Source of the DNA: Chitinophagaceae bacterium
GTDB lineage: Bacteria > Bacteroidota > Bacteroidia > Chitinophagales > Chitinophagaceae
Assembly: GCA_947447465.1 (NCBI GenBank)
Contig: CANFKE010000003.1
Coordinates: 62,001-126,000, forward strand
Direction: 5' to 3'
Length of the DNA: 64,000 nucleotides
In this document: positions 7,682-17,168 of the stretch, one piece after another
Position numbering within the stretch: position 1 is the stretch's first letter
Layout of the letters: the number at the start of each line of letters is the position of its first letter
Program-made: the position numbers and the translations under genes
The notes under the pieces: model-generated
Told to the model about the DNA's origin: nothing
The model's input: only the letters and a program-made list of their open reading frames with translations
Databases searched by the model: none

Positions 7682-10116
7682 GCCTGTTCGTTTTTAGTTG
7701 AAGGTCCTTTGAACATAGGTATAAACGCTGCAACCACCAATAATAGTATGAGGATACTACTGGCCATAGCAATGGTCTTGCCCTTATAAAAACTCTCCGG
7801 CTTGAACTGGAATTCAATTTTGTGTGCACCCGCCGGTATTTTTATGGCCCTCAACACATAGTCAGCCTTCATTATCGGTGTTTCCTTGCCGTCAACATAA
7901 GCTTTCCAGCCCTTGGCATAATAAATGTCTGAGAACACTGCCAGACCATCTTTGCTATTGTTAGAAGCAAATGACAACTCATCCAGACCATACTTGGTCA
8001 ATTTTACAAATGCAGCGCTGTCTTTACCTATCACTACATTACCCATATCATTTTTAAAGGTATTGCGGATAACAGCTGTTTTCTTTGGTTGGAATGCTCC
8101 AGGCTTTATGGTAGTATCGCCCAGTTGAGCAGCATTAAGGCTGTTAATTTCCTCATCGGCAGTGTTCACCCACTTCACCTCATCTACAAACCATGCGTTA
8201 CCACATGCATTCGGGTTCGGTATTGCCTGCGGGGCACTCTTTTGTCCACCTACTATCACATATTTGGTATTCAGCATGTTCAGTACTTCACCATTATAGC
8301 CTTTACTCATGTGCACGTCTATAAGGTCCTGATACATCTCCATCTTGGCAGGCGAATAACCACCTATGCACTTATGGAAATAGGCCTGTACCGCATCATT
8401 GTAAGTATTTCTCGAAAGGTCAAGTACTCTGTAGTACGGATCCTTATCCTTCAATATTGCCTGATCGACCGGTCTTGGCTGGAAGGTAGCATCAAATTCT
8501 GATGCATCCTCATAATTACTATCATTGAGATAATCATGCGCTACCGGCAATAGGTCGATCGCTATCAAAGCGGCAAGACCACCTATCATGATTAATGGTT
8601 TGATCTTATCTGTTACCAAAGCCCATAACAATGCCGCGGCAGCAAGAATGAACGCTGCGCTCTTTAAACTGCTCGACATAGCCAGCGACGCACGGTCTTG
8701 CTTCAATAAATTCACCAATTCTGCCTGATAGTTGGCATCTTCTGCACTGGTAAAACCAAAGAACATGCTTCCACCCAATCCGAGCAATACACATAATCCC
8801 GCAGTTACACCTGCAGCTATCTTCAATCCTTTCAATAATTCTTCTTTACTGGTCTTTCCCGATAAGAACTCCTGTACTCCCCAGAAACCCAGAAGCGGGA
8901 ACAGGAATTGTGGAATGACCAATGCCATTGATGGTGTTCTGAACTTATTCAGCATCGGTAGATGATCAAAAAGGAAGTAGTTAACTCCTTCAAAATTCTT
9001 ACCCCAAGACAACATAATGCCCAGGAAGCTGGCCGCTATGATCCACCATTTATGTGGTGATTTCACAACAATAGTACCCAATACGAACAGGAAGCAGATA
9101 ATTGCACCAAAGTAAACAGGACCACTGATGAATGGTTGTGGCCCCCAATACAAAGGCAATTTATCAGCGCTGCCACCAATACGCTCGCTGGTTTTGGGAG
9201 CCATTTCAGCAGGCTCACCCGATGCACCACCATATAGGTATGGTATCATCAGGCAGAATGTCTCACCTATTCCATTACTCCACCTGAACGCATATTCTTT
9301 ATCCAATCCACCATTTACCTTTTTCTCTTTGCTCGACAATTCACTCTGTCCGCCACGCATTGTTTCTTTAGCATATTCCGCACTGGTCAATATAGATGGC
9401 ATTGACGGACCTACACCTAGCAATCCTACTGCTACAGCTATAGCTGTGGATATTAAGAACTCTTTTATCTTTCCTTCCTTCACCGCTATGAACAACATAA
9501 CAATACCCAGACTCAGGAAAATGAACAGATAATAATAGATCACCTGAAAGTGATTGTTCATCGTCATCAGGCACACCGAAACACCCCAGATCGCTGCACC
9601 CGACAACCACTTTTGACGGTATATAAGATACAATCCGGCAATAGCTGCAGGTATATAACCCATGGTCAGCATCTTGGTTTCATGTCCTACACTAATGATA
9701 ATGGCATTGTAAGAAGAGAATGCATATGCAAAGGCCCCTATCATACTCAGCCAATGGTTCACCTTCAATACCCTCATCAACAAATAGAAGCATACCATTG
9801 CGATAAAGAAGAAGTACGCAGGCTTGCCTATTGACTGCATAACAGTCTGCACAAAGCTTGGATAATTAAGATTGGCCGACCCTACATATATAGTGTAAGT
9901 TGGCATACCACCAAACATACTATTGCTCCACAAAACATCCTTACCGGTAGAATCATGATACGCCATACCCTCATGGGCAGCTCCCTGCCATGAGATACTA
10001 TCGTGTTGACTCAACTTTTTGCCCTGTAACTGTGGCAGACAATACAATAATGAAAGGGCGGCAAATACCACAATTGCCAAAAGATCTAATCTTATCTTTT
10101 TGAGATCGAACTGCAT
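7678..10116 (-). CDS. YfhO family membrane protein
   Basis: An 812-residue multispanning protein with an N-terminal hydrophobic anchor, about 12 transmembrane segments to residue 560, a soluble region about 560-770 and a final TM near 785-805 before a short charged tail. Motifs LPQLQGKKLSQHD, SNSMFGGMPTY and FSSYNAIIISVGHETKM match YfhO proteins, a GT-C-like group connected to glycosylation of cell-envelope polymers (lipoteichoic acid in Bacillus). The charged DxE-like early loop expected of GT-C enzymes is not certain. It is first in an overlapping four-gene set with the acetyltransferase, flippase and Kir genes. A TATTTTTG promoter element lies at 10136-10143. Confidence 0.88.
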   Translation of the reverse strand: MQFDLKKIRLDLLAIVVFAALSLLYCLPQLQGKKLSQHDSISWQGAAHEGMAYHDSTGKDVLWSNSMFGGMPTYTIYVGSANLNYPSFVQTVMQSIGKPAYFFFIAMVCFYLLMRVLKVNHWLSMIGAFAYAFSSYNAIIISVGHETKMLTMGYIPAAIAGLYLIYRQKWLSGAAIWGVSVCLMTMNNHFQVIYYYLFIFLSLGIVMLFIAVKEGKIKEFLISTAIAVAVGLLGVGPSMPSILTSAEYAKETMRGGQSELSSKEKKVNGGLDKEYAFRWSNGIGETFCLMIPYLYGGASGEPAEMAPKTSERIGGSADKLPLYWGPQPFISGPVYFGAIICFLFVLGTIVVKSPHKWWIIAASFLGIMLSWGKNFEGVNYFLFDHLPMLNKFRTPSMALVIPQFLFPLLGFWGVQEFLSGKTSKEELLKGLKIAAGVTAGLCVLLGLGGSMFFGFTSAEDANYQAELVNLLKQDRASLAMSSSLKSAAFILAAAALLWALVTDKIKPLIMIGGLAALIAIDLLPVAHDYLNDSNYEDASEFDATFQPRPVDQAILKDKDPYYRVLDLSRNTYNDAVQAYFHKCIGGYSPAKMEMYQDLIDVHMSKGYNGEVLNMLNTKYVIVGGQKSAPQAIPNPNACGNAWFVDEVKWVNTADEEINSLNAAQLGDTTIKPGAFQPKKTAVIRNTFKNDMGNVVIGKDSAAFVKLTKYGLDELSFASNNSKDGLAVFSDIYYAKGWKAYVDGKETPIMKADYVLRAIKIPAGAHKIEFQFKPESFYKGKTIAMASSILILLLVVAAFIPMFKGPSTKNEQA

Positions 10117-10135
10117 AATATCTTTTTAATCGAAA

Positions 10136-10143
10136 CAAAAATA
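10136..10143 (-). promoter_or_regulatory. Bacteroidota -7 promoter element before the YfhO-like gene
   Basis: The minus strand reads TATTTTTG, matching TAnnTTTG, 20 bases before the ATG at 10116. I found no clear -33 TTG at the usual distance, so support is moderate. Confidence 0.45.
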
Positions 10144-10291
10144 AACTATCTCTCCACTATTAGTGAAATAATCGGGGAAATAATCACTAAAATAAACAGG
10201 ATTTATGACCCATCTGCACACTTGCCTAAAAGTAATGTATGACCTCACTCCTCATATAACATTTAACCACAATTAACCCTGCATAAATAGA

Positions 10292-10315
10292 ACCGCCGAT
10301 CTACTGACCGGCGGC
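10292..10315 (-). terminator. Probable terminator after the Ig-like secreted protein gene
   Basis: CCGCCG at 10293-10298 pairs with CGGCGG at 10309-10314 around a 10-base loop. On the minus strand the hairpin is followed by TTCTATTTAT, a weak T tract. It is 24 bases past the stop of the 10339-14280 gene. Confidence 0.5.
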
Positions 10316-10338
10316 AACTTCTATATTATCAGATAATG

Positions 10339-13300
10339 TTATCTTATGAGTGTCACTTCTCCTTTCTGCACTATTTTCTTTCCACTGCAATCATAGCTTA
10401 TGAAGTAATAATATACATCCATATCCTGCTTTTCACCATTGTAGGTTCCATCCCATGCACCTGCACCGTCTTCAAGCGATTCAAATACATTCTGCCCCCA
10501 ACGATTGGCTATTCTGAAGAAATGTATCTTATGGTTACCATCTGTTATAGGTCTGAATACATCATTCTTTCCATCTCCGTTAGGAGTGAACGCTGTAGGG
10601 AAAGATATGGTACAACATGGTTGCGCATCAACTAGAATACTGTCAGTAGCAGGACAACCGAATGGTGTTCTGACTGTTAACTTGATGTATCCGGGATTAT
10701 CAACAACTCCATACTGATGGCTGGCATTATCCTGAGTGAAATAATGCTCAGGAGACCAGAAATAGGAATAGCGATCATCAAAATTCAGAGGGCTGAAGAT
10801 GATACTATCTCCCATACATACACTTGTTTTACCATTCAGCAATGTATAAGGTGCTATTCTGGCATCTGGTCGTGGCTGCACATGTACCGTATCTTGTATG
10901 GTACTTGCAGGGCAATTGGCATTGGTCACAGCATTCAAGGTAATGACATAGATACCGGGAGTTGACCAAACCACTTTATAGGGTCCGCCATGATCTGAAG
11001 AAGCAACTACTATATTACCTCCGTCAAAATTCCACATATAGTCATTGATACCCGGGCTGGTATAGGTCAATGCTACCAACACAGAGTCTCCTGCACATAC
11101 ATTAGGATTGTGATTAAAGTATGCAGGCGGTGCGGTAAGGAATACCGGAACATTATAGCTGACCGTAGAATTACATGGTGTATAACCATCTCCGACAGTA
11201 AGATATACTGTATTGTTACCTAACGATGTATCGAATCTCACAACTATCGCCGGATCAGAAGCTACCGTTCCGCCAGTGATTGTAGAATACGTCGGTACGG
11301 TCCATGTGAATAGCGCACCGGGGAACATAGGACCATTATAATGAAGACTGATAGTATCGAATTGACATTCATATGGCTTACCGGGAACTATAGTATAATT
11401 AGGCTTGTTATGTATCACTACATTCAATGGTGATCTGGGTCCCTCACAACCATTGACTACCTGACTCACATACCATGTTAATGTACCCGGAGTAGCTGTT
11501 GCAGGAACTGGCGCAGTTGGATTACCTACACCTCCGCCGGCAACATTATACCAAAGCAGATTTGTACCTACTGCTGTGAGCGGAAATACTGGCGATGCAT
11601 TCTGGCAAAGATCAATATCTGCTGTAAGCGGCGCTACAGGCAATGGTTTGATGAACAAATTCAGAGTGACCATTGAGTCACATCCATTGACATTAGAGAA
11701 GGTATGATTATAAGTACCATTAGTAAAGTAAACACCGCCACCCCATGAATAGGTTGTTCCGGAGCATATACTATCGTTCACTGTAGTATGCGTTACCGGT
11801 GTAACAGTAAGATTCAGCGCTGCTACAGAATCACATCCTGCAATTGATGTAAACAAATGCGGATACACACCTGTAGTTGTATAGGTTGTACCGGCAAAAC
11901 TTACCGATGCACCTGTACAAATAGTGATACTGAATGATGTACTATAAATAGGATTAACAGATACTCCGGTTGTTATCAGACAACCTGTCGGTAATGTATA
12001 AGTTATTGTAGTTGCTCCTGGGGCTACTCCGCCTACTACTCCGGTTGCCGAAACAGTTGCTGCACCGGGTGTAGAACTACTCCATGTTCCCGGAGTTGAT
12101 GCATCGGTCAGGGTTATCGTAGATCCTACGCACACAGCTGAAGGACCAACTATAGCGGCAGGAAGAGGATTTACTGTGAACGCAATGGTTGTAGAACATC
12201 CGGAACCTGTAGCATAGGTAATAGTAACATTCCCTGCTGATACTCCGGTGACTACTCCTGAAGTAGAATTGACAGATGCTATACCTGAATTACTGCTCGA
12301 CCAGGTTCCACCTCCTGATGCATTACCAAGGGCCGAAGTACCATTGACACATATTGTTGTTGTTCCGGTAATGCCCGAAAGCAGTGTTACAGTTACAGTT
12401 GTGGTAGCAGTACATCCCGTTGCTGTAGTATAGGTAATAGTGGTTGTTCCGGCACTTACGCCTGATACCACTCCTGTAGAAGACCCTATTGTAGCTACCG
12501 ATGTATTACTGCTGGTCCAGGTTCCACCTCCTGTAGCATTGCTCAATGCAGTAGTTCCTCCCACACATACTGTGGTAGTACCTGTAATAGGTGTTATCGG
12601 ATTTACAGTGATCGTACTCGTAGCTGTTGCCGTAATTCCGCAGGCATCTGTTACTGTAGCTGTATAGGTTGTTGTTGCTGTAGGAGATACCACCACAGGT
12701 GTACCGGCCAATGAACCGGGCATCCATGAAAAAGTATAAGGCGGAACACCATATATTGCAGATGTTGACAAGGTAGTTGACTGTCCCGCACAGATAGTAG
12801 ATGCTCCTGCGTTGATAACACCATTACTTTCAACTGTATGACCGATAACTGTGATCGTCAAAGGAATAGCTGCACTTATATAGGTAGTGGCACAGGCCGC
12901 TGTTGACAGATAGTTCTGATAAAAATCCATTGTCATGTTCAGGTTGTATGAAGGACACTGTGGTGGCGGCACACAACCGGATATATCAGCAAAAATGGAA
13001 ACATTAGATCCTGTACATGTTCCGGTCAAAAACGTATTACAGAACCAGTAAAATCCACCGGCACCTGTAGCTCCCGTTGGGCTTCTGCATGCGCCCAACC
13101 TGAAGTCGACCGCTCCATCCCACATTGCAGCTCCTCCGCTGGTGATATAATTGAATGTCCATTGAATATCGGTTACCGTACAATTGGCCGGAACGGTAGC
13201 TGCATTGGCATATACACAAGGTACTGTCCAGTTCGCGCTGTAAGTAGAACCTGTTACTGCAGTATTAGTAGCCTGAGAAACTAATGGATCTATAATGACA

Positions 13301-14280
13301 GGATATGCAGATGCCGAACGATTAAGGAAATTTCCGGGCAATGCAATATCTACAGTATTACCATTGATATAATACGCCAACATGGTCAATGTTGATTTAA
13401 TATCTCTTTTCTCCATTGCGGTAGCTGCGGAAATATTGAATACAGTGCTACCATCTTTACTTCTGATAGCCATATTACCTGTCAACTTAGATTTCCCCTC
13501 AGTATATAGGCTCAGACCATTGCCCATCAGCATGTGATCTCTTACCAATAGCTTACCATTGGCATATTGAGGCATTGCCTGATTGATGTAAAAATTAGTT
13601 TTGGTAGCACCTCTGATAGTGTATATCTCAATATCTATACCCGGCCATGCATTCTTTACATATATACCATCATCACCTGCGGTATGATCACTCCAATTGG
13701 CCTTTCCCAATGCGGTCTGTGTGCCATCTGGCTGCTCATAAATAAGCTCAAGATCATTATTATAAGTAAAATTTTCACCTGCCTTTCCTATAGATGTATA
13801 TTTATTTACTGTGTTGATAGTTACAGGAGCAGGTTGTTCGGTAGCAGAATAGACACCTGCTTGAGCAGAGGGAGTCAATTGGGTCTTGATCGTACGCCAG
13901 TTACCTGCATCATCACGATAGTGCATTGAACCGGAAGATGTTTGCTTGTATATATCTTTTCCCCCATCAGCCGCTTTCGGCCCCTTTTTCACATAGGTCT
14001 TAGACATTTCTGTGCGTTCACCTATCAGCTCATAACAATTATCGCACGGGGTCTCCGCATAGACCATTCCTATCTCTGGATGATTTTCGTATCCTTTATT
14101 ATTTTCTTTTACTGTATTGCTCTCATCACGGGCATATGAAGTAAATGTTTTATAATTCCTTTCAACAGCATTCATTCCGTTCTTGGCATGAAATTCTTTT
14201 TGCTGAGCTATTGCAAACGGTGTACTTACTGAGAATGCCAGAAGGGTCGCCAGAGATAAGGTAGTGAAAATGTTCCTCAT
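10339..14280 (-). CDS. Large secreted Ig-like repeat protein with gliding-motility (CHU_C) C-terminal sorting domain
   Basis: A 1313-residue exported protein. I chose the ATG at 14280 because it starts a clean signal peptide (MRNIFTTLSLATLLAFSV, cleavage near AIAQQ); an in-frame ATG at 14331 would put 17 extra residues before it. Residues about 30-330 form an unassigned beta-rich N-terminal region. Three similar Ig-like BIG2-type repeats of about 71 residues follow at about 561-631, 632-703 and 704-775 (pattern T-x-C-V-x-G...GGGTWSSSN...G-V-x-G-V-S-A-G...ITY). PKD/SprB-like modules (SICSGTTYSW, GCDSMVTLNL) come next. The last 90 residues (PTAFTPNGDGKNDVF to NRWGQNVFES) are the CHU_C domain that directs type IX secretion and surface anchoring. 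An adhesin or gliding-surface role is inferred. Confidence 0.9.
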   Translation of the reverse strand: MRNIFTTLSLATLLAFSVSTPFAIAQQKEFHAKNGMNAVERNYKTFTSYARDESNTVKENNKGYENHPEIGMVYAETPCDNCYELIGERTEMSKTYVKKGPKAADGGKDIYKQTSSGSMHYRDDAGNWRTIKTQLTPSAQAGVYSATEQPAPVTINTVNKYTSIGKAGENFTYNNDLELIYEQPDGTQTALGKANWSDHTAGDDGIYVKNAWPGIDIEIYTIRGATKTNFYINQAMPQYANGKLLVRDHMLMGNGLSLYTEGKSKLTGNMAIRSKDGSTVFNISAATAMEKRDIKSTLTMLAYYINGNTVDIALPGNFLNRSASAYPVIIDPLVSQATNTAVTGSTYSANWTVPCVYANAATVPANCTVTDIQWTFNYITSGGAAMWDGAVDFRLGACRSPTGATGAGGFYWFCNTFLTGTCTGSNVSIFADISGCVPPPQCPSYNLNMTMDFYQNYLSTAACATTYISAAIPLTITVIGHTVESNGVINAGASTICAGQSTTLSTSAIYGVPPYTFSWMPGSLAGTPVVVSPTATTTYTATVTDACGITATATSTITVNPITPITGTTTVCVGGTTALSNATGGGTWTSSNTSVATIGSSTGVVSGVSAGTTTITYTTATGCTATTTVTVTLLSGITGTTTICVNGTSALGNASGGGTWSSSNSGIASVNSTSGVVTGVSAGNVTITYATGSGCSTTIAFTVNPLPAAIVGPSAVCVGSTITLTDASTPGTWSSSTPGAATVSATGVVGGVAPGATTITYTLPTGCLITTGVSVNPIYSTSFSITICTGASVSFAGTTYTTTGVYPHLFTSIAGCDSVAALNLTVTPVTHTTVNDSICSGTTYSWGGGVYFTNGTYNHTFSNVNGCDSMVTLNLFIKPLPVAPLTADIDLCQNASPVFPLTAVGTNLLWYNVAGGGVGNPTAPVPATATPGTLTWYVSQVVNGCEGPRSPLNVVIHNKPNYTIVPGKPYECQFDTISLHYNGPMFPGALFTWTVPTYSTITGGTVASDPAIVVRFDTSLGNNTVYLTVGDGYTPCNSTVSYNVPVFLTAPPAYFNHNPNVCAGDSVLVALTYTSPGINDYMWNFDGGNIVVASSDHGGPYKVVWSTPGIYVITLNAVTNANCPASTIQDTVHVQPRPDARIAPYTLLNGKTSVCMGDSIIFSPLNFDDRYSYFWSPEHYFTQDNASHQYGVVDNPGYIKLTVRTPFGCPATDSILVDAQPCCTISFPTAFTPNGDGKNDVFRPITDGNHKIHFFRIANRWGQNVFESLEDGAGAWDGTYNGEKQDMDVYYYFISYDCSGKKIVQKGEVTLIR

Positions 14281-14624
14281 TGGGTTGAGTATTAGGTGAA
14301 TGAGATTGAATTGTGTTACTGTTATAGACATTACTTTTTATAAATAAGTTGGTGTTTCTATCAAATAATGACCATAATATTAAAAAAATAATCCAAACAA
14401 AAATAATAAAATCCGTATGCAAAAAAGAATTTTTTAATAAAAAAACTAAAAACGGCAAAAAATGAATTGTAGAACTACTTTCATTCATCTGAAATACCTT
14501 ACTCCTGTATTATACTACATCCAATAAATATTAACTATCAATACAAAACAAAAACATATTAAACATAAAACACAAATAACTCATACCTCTACCTTAAACC
14601 TAATTAGCGTATTTTCGCACAAGA
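14281..14624. other. AT-rich divergent intergenic region
   Basis: 344 bases between the divergent Ig-like protein gene and dnaG. Very A/T rich with poly-A and poly-T stretches. A minus-strand TATTTTTG at 14398-14405 fits a -7 element for the Ig-like gene with a leader of about 110 bases. TATTTTCG at 14610-14617 is a weaker plus-strand match just before dnaG. No gene or RNA structure is evident. Confidence 0.5.
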
Positions 14625-16604
14625 GTGATAGCACCTGCATCCATAAATGAAGTAATGAGCCGCGCCGACATAGTCGACGTGATAGGTCAGTTTGTGCGAT
14701 TGAAGAAAAGAGGCGCCAATTATATGGCCAATTGCCCTTTTCATAATGAAAAATCACCATCTTTCAATGTTTCGCCGGCCAAGGGTATTTACAAATGCTT
14801 TGGCTGCGGAAAGGCCGGAAACGTAGTGTCTTTTATTCAGGAACATGAAAAATTGACCTATCCCGAATCTATTCGCTGGCTGGCAGACTATTACAAGATC
14901 ACCTTACAGGAAACTGAGCGTACTCCCGAGCAGCAACAACAACAGCAGGCAGGTGAGGCTTTGCGTATCCTCAATGAATATGCCGCTAATTATTTCCACG
15001 ATTATTTATTGAATAATGAAGAAGGACAACTGATAGGTATGTCCTATTTCAAGCAGCGTGGTTTCCGAAAAGAGATCATTGAGCGTTTCAGATTGGGATA
15101 TAATGCGGAGCATAACGATCAGTTCTTTCAGGCCTCTGTAGCAAAGGGATATAACAAAGACCTTCTGGAGAAGGCAGGCTTGATAAAAAATCGTAACGGT
15201 ATCTATCATGATGTCTATCGCGGAAGGGTCATTTTCCCTATCCAGAGCATGACAGGTCGTATCCTCGGTTTCGGGGCTCGTATCCTGAAAAGCAACGAAA
15301 AGGCACCCAAATACATCAATACACCGGAGAACGAACTTTACCTAAAGAGCAAGATCCTCTATGGCATGTACCAAAGCCGTACCGCCATAGGCAAACAGGA
15401 TGAGTGCTTTCTGGTAGAGGGTTATACCGACGTTATTTCACTTCATCAGGGAGGGGTTGAGAATGTTGTGGCAAGTAGCGGCACATCGCTTACAGAAGAT
15501 CAGCTCAGACTTATCGGGCAGCTCACTCGCAACCTCACCATATTATATGATGGCGATGCCGCCGGTATCAAAGCAGCATTACGAGGCTTAGATATGGCTC
15601 TCGGTCAGAGCTTCAACGTTCAGTTGGTACTCCTGCCCGACGGCGAAGACCCGGATAGCTTTATTCAAAAGTCGGGCGTAACTCGCTTTCATGAATTTGT
15701 CAAAGAACACAAACAGGATGTCATCAGTTTCCGTCTGCAGATAGGATTGAATGATGTTGGCAACGACCCGGTAAAAAAATCAAAGCTGGTCAACGAGATC
15801 GCCGAAAGTATTTCGCGCATCAACAAAGCCGAAGACTTTGCCCTGCAGGAACATTATATCAGAACGGCATCTGCTAAATTACAGGTTGACGAAACCGGCC
15901 TGGTAAACCTTGTCAACAAGTATATCCGTGACAAGATAGATACAGACAGTCGCCACAAACAACGTAAAGAAGAAGCTGCCGCACCGGCTAACATAAGCGA
16001 AGAAGACCTTGCCATGGCCGCGGCCTACGGTGAGGCGGAACCTGAACTGGCAATGGCCAAACCTATTGCCAAAGATGAACCGCAGGAATGGGCACTATTA
16101 AGAATATTGATAGAATACGGCCATCTGGCTTATGATGGTTATGAGTCTGTAGCCAAAATGATAGAAGAACGTGTGGACACTGCCATGATCGAAAATCAAC
16201 TGGTAGGTAAGCTCTACAACGAATATTTCGACCATTTCACCCATTTTGGTTCTATACCCGAGATACACTATTTCATCAACCACCCCGAACCCGACATACG
16301 GGCCAAGATGGCATCTTTACTTCATGTCAATGCCGACATCAGTCCTAACTGGAAAGAAAAGTATGGTATAGATAGCGTTTCAGGACCTATGAATTATGTG
16401 GTAGATGTAGATAGCACTATGTCCTACTTCGAACTGAAAAAGATATTGACGATACAAGATCAGTTGACACAATTACTACATACTGAACAAGACCCGGCCA
16501 AACAACAGCGAATGATGATGAAGTTTTTAAAACTTCGGGAAATGGAACGGGAAATATTAAAGCGACACAAACAGGTCGTATTCAAATCACTAAAAAGCAA
16601 GTAA
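14625..16604 (+). CDS. dnaG: DNA primase DnaG
   Basis: A 659-residue primase that makes RNA primers at the replication fork. The start is GTG at 14625, giving MIAPASINEVMSRADIVDVIGQFV, which aligns with other DnaG N-termini. The zinc ribbon uses Cys37, His40, Cys58 and Cys61 (CPFH, CFGC). The RNA polymerase domain has the Toprim motifs EGYTDV (Glu265) and DGDAAG (Asp309, Asp311). A C-terminal region of about 200 residues, rich in helices, should bind the DnaB helicase. ruvX starts four bases after the stop, so the two are an operon. Confidence 0.97.
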   Translation: MIAPASINEVMSRADIVDVIGQFVRLKKRGANYMANCPFHNEKSPSFNVSPAKGIYKCFGCGKAGNVVSFIQEHEKLTYPESIRWLADYYKITLQETERTPEQQQQQQAGEALRILNEYAANYFHDYLLNNEEGQLIGMSYFKQRGFRKEIIERFRLGYNAEHNDQFFQASVAKGYNKDLLEKAGLIKNRNGIYHDVYRGRVIFPIQSMTGRILGFGARILKSNEKAPKYINTPENELYLKSKILYGMYQSRTAIGKQDECFLVEGYTDVISLHQGGVENVVASSGTSLTEDQLRLIGQLTRNLTILYDGDAAGIKAALRGLDMALGQSFNVQLVLLPDGEDPDSFIQKSGVTRFHEFVKEHKQDVISFRLQIGLNDVGNDPVKKSKLVNEIAESISRINKAEDFALQEHYIRTASAKLQVDETGLVNLVNKYIRDKIDTDSRHKQRKEEAAAPANISEEDLAMAAAYGEAEPELAMAKPIAKDEPQEWALLRILIEYGHLAYDGYESVAKMIEERVDTAMIENQLVGKLYNEYFDHFTHFGSIPEIHYFINHPEPDIRAKMASLLHVNADISPNWKEKYGIDSVSGPMNYVVDVDSTMSYFELKKILTIQDQLTQLLHTEQDPAKQQRMMMKFLKLREMEREILKRHKQVVFKSLKSK

Positions 16605-16608
16605 CATT

Positions 16609-17022
16609 TTGGGCAGAATAGTAGCACTCGACTTCGGGAAAAAACGTACAGGCATAGCGGTTTCAGATCCATTACAAATTATTGCCTCTGCTCTTGACAC
16701 TGTTGATTCTAACGAACTGATAGGCTACCTGAAAAGATACATCGCTGCCGAACCCGTTGAAAAGATCATCATAGGTTATCCCCTCAACATGGATGACACC
16801 CCAACCGATGCAACCCCACTCGTTGAAAAATTCATCAAAAAATTCGCCAACGTATTCCCCTCCATGCCGGTAATTCAGGTTGACGAACGTATGACCTCCA
16901 AAATGGCTAGCCGCGAAATTTCAGGCATGGGCCTCAAGAAAAAAGACCGAGAAAAGAAAGAACTCATTGATGCGGTGGCTGCCGTAATGATGCTGCAGGA
17001 GTATATGGGAATCGGATATTAA
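16609..17022 (+). CDS. ruvX: Putative pre-16S rRNA nuclease / Holliday junction resolvase RuvX (YqgF)
   Basis: A 137-residue RNase H-fold nuclease. It opens with IVALDFGKKRTGIAVSD (metal ligand Asp8), then IIIGYPLNMDDTPT, VDERMTS and a terminal Asp in KELIDAVAAVMMLQEYM. Work on E. coli YqgF points to maturation of the 16S rRNA 5' end; resolvase activity is the older annotation. The start is TTG at 16609, four bases past the dnaG stop; no ATG or GTG is available in frame at the right place, so expression probably depends on coupling to dnaG. Confidence 0.93.
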   Translation: MGRIVALDFGKKRTGIAVSDPLQIIASALDTVDSNELIGYLKRYIAAEPVEKIIIGYPLNMDDTPTDATPLVEKFIKKFANVFPSMPVIQVDERMTSKMASREISGMGLKKKDREKKELIDAVAAVMMLQEYMGIGY

Positions 17023-17049
17023 TAATAACATGCTGAATGCCGTATAAGC

Positions 17050-17150
17050 AGCCAAAGATTGTCACGGTGAGGCCCTCTAACCGAGACATTCGGTATCAGG
17101 CCGGTTCTCTTTGAGATCTGTGTTTAGCGTAGTCTTCAGACTACCTAATA
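17050..17150. repeat. Dispersed intergenic hairpin repeat between ruvX and mfd
   Basis: Both genes point toward this gap. ATCAGGCCGGTTCTCTTTGAGA at 17095-17116 recurs with one change at 26236-26257 (first 20 bases shown are representative of both). GTAGTCTTCAGACTAC at 17129-17144 is a hairpin of the GTAGTC/GACTAC type also found near 3577, 25886 and 34355. It may serve as a bidirectional terminator, but no T tract follows. Confidence 0.6.
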
Positions 17151-17168
17151 TCTGAAGATTCTCTGCCG

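Noticed and set aside
12248..12667. Val/Pro-rich plus-strand frames
   Set aside because: Reverse readings of the repetitive Thr/Gly-rich Ig-like domain gene.
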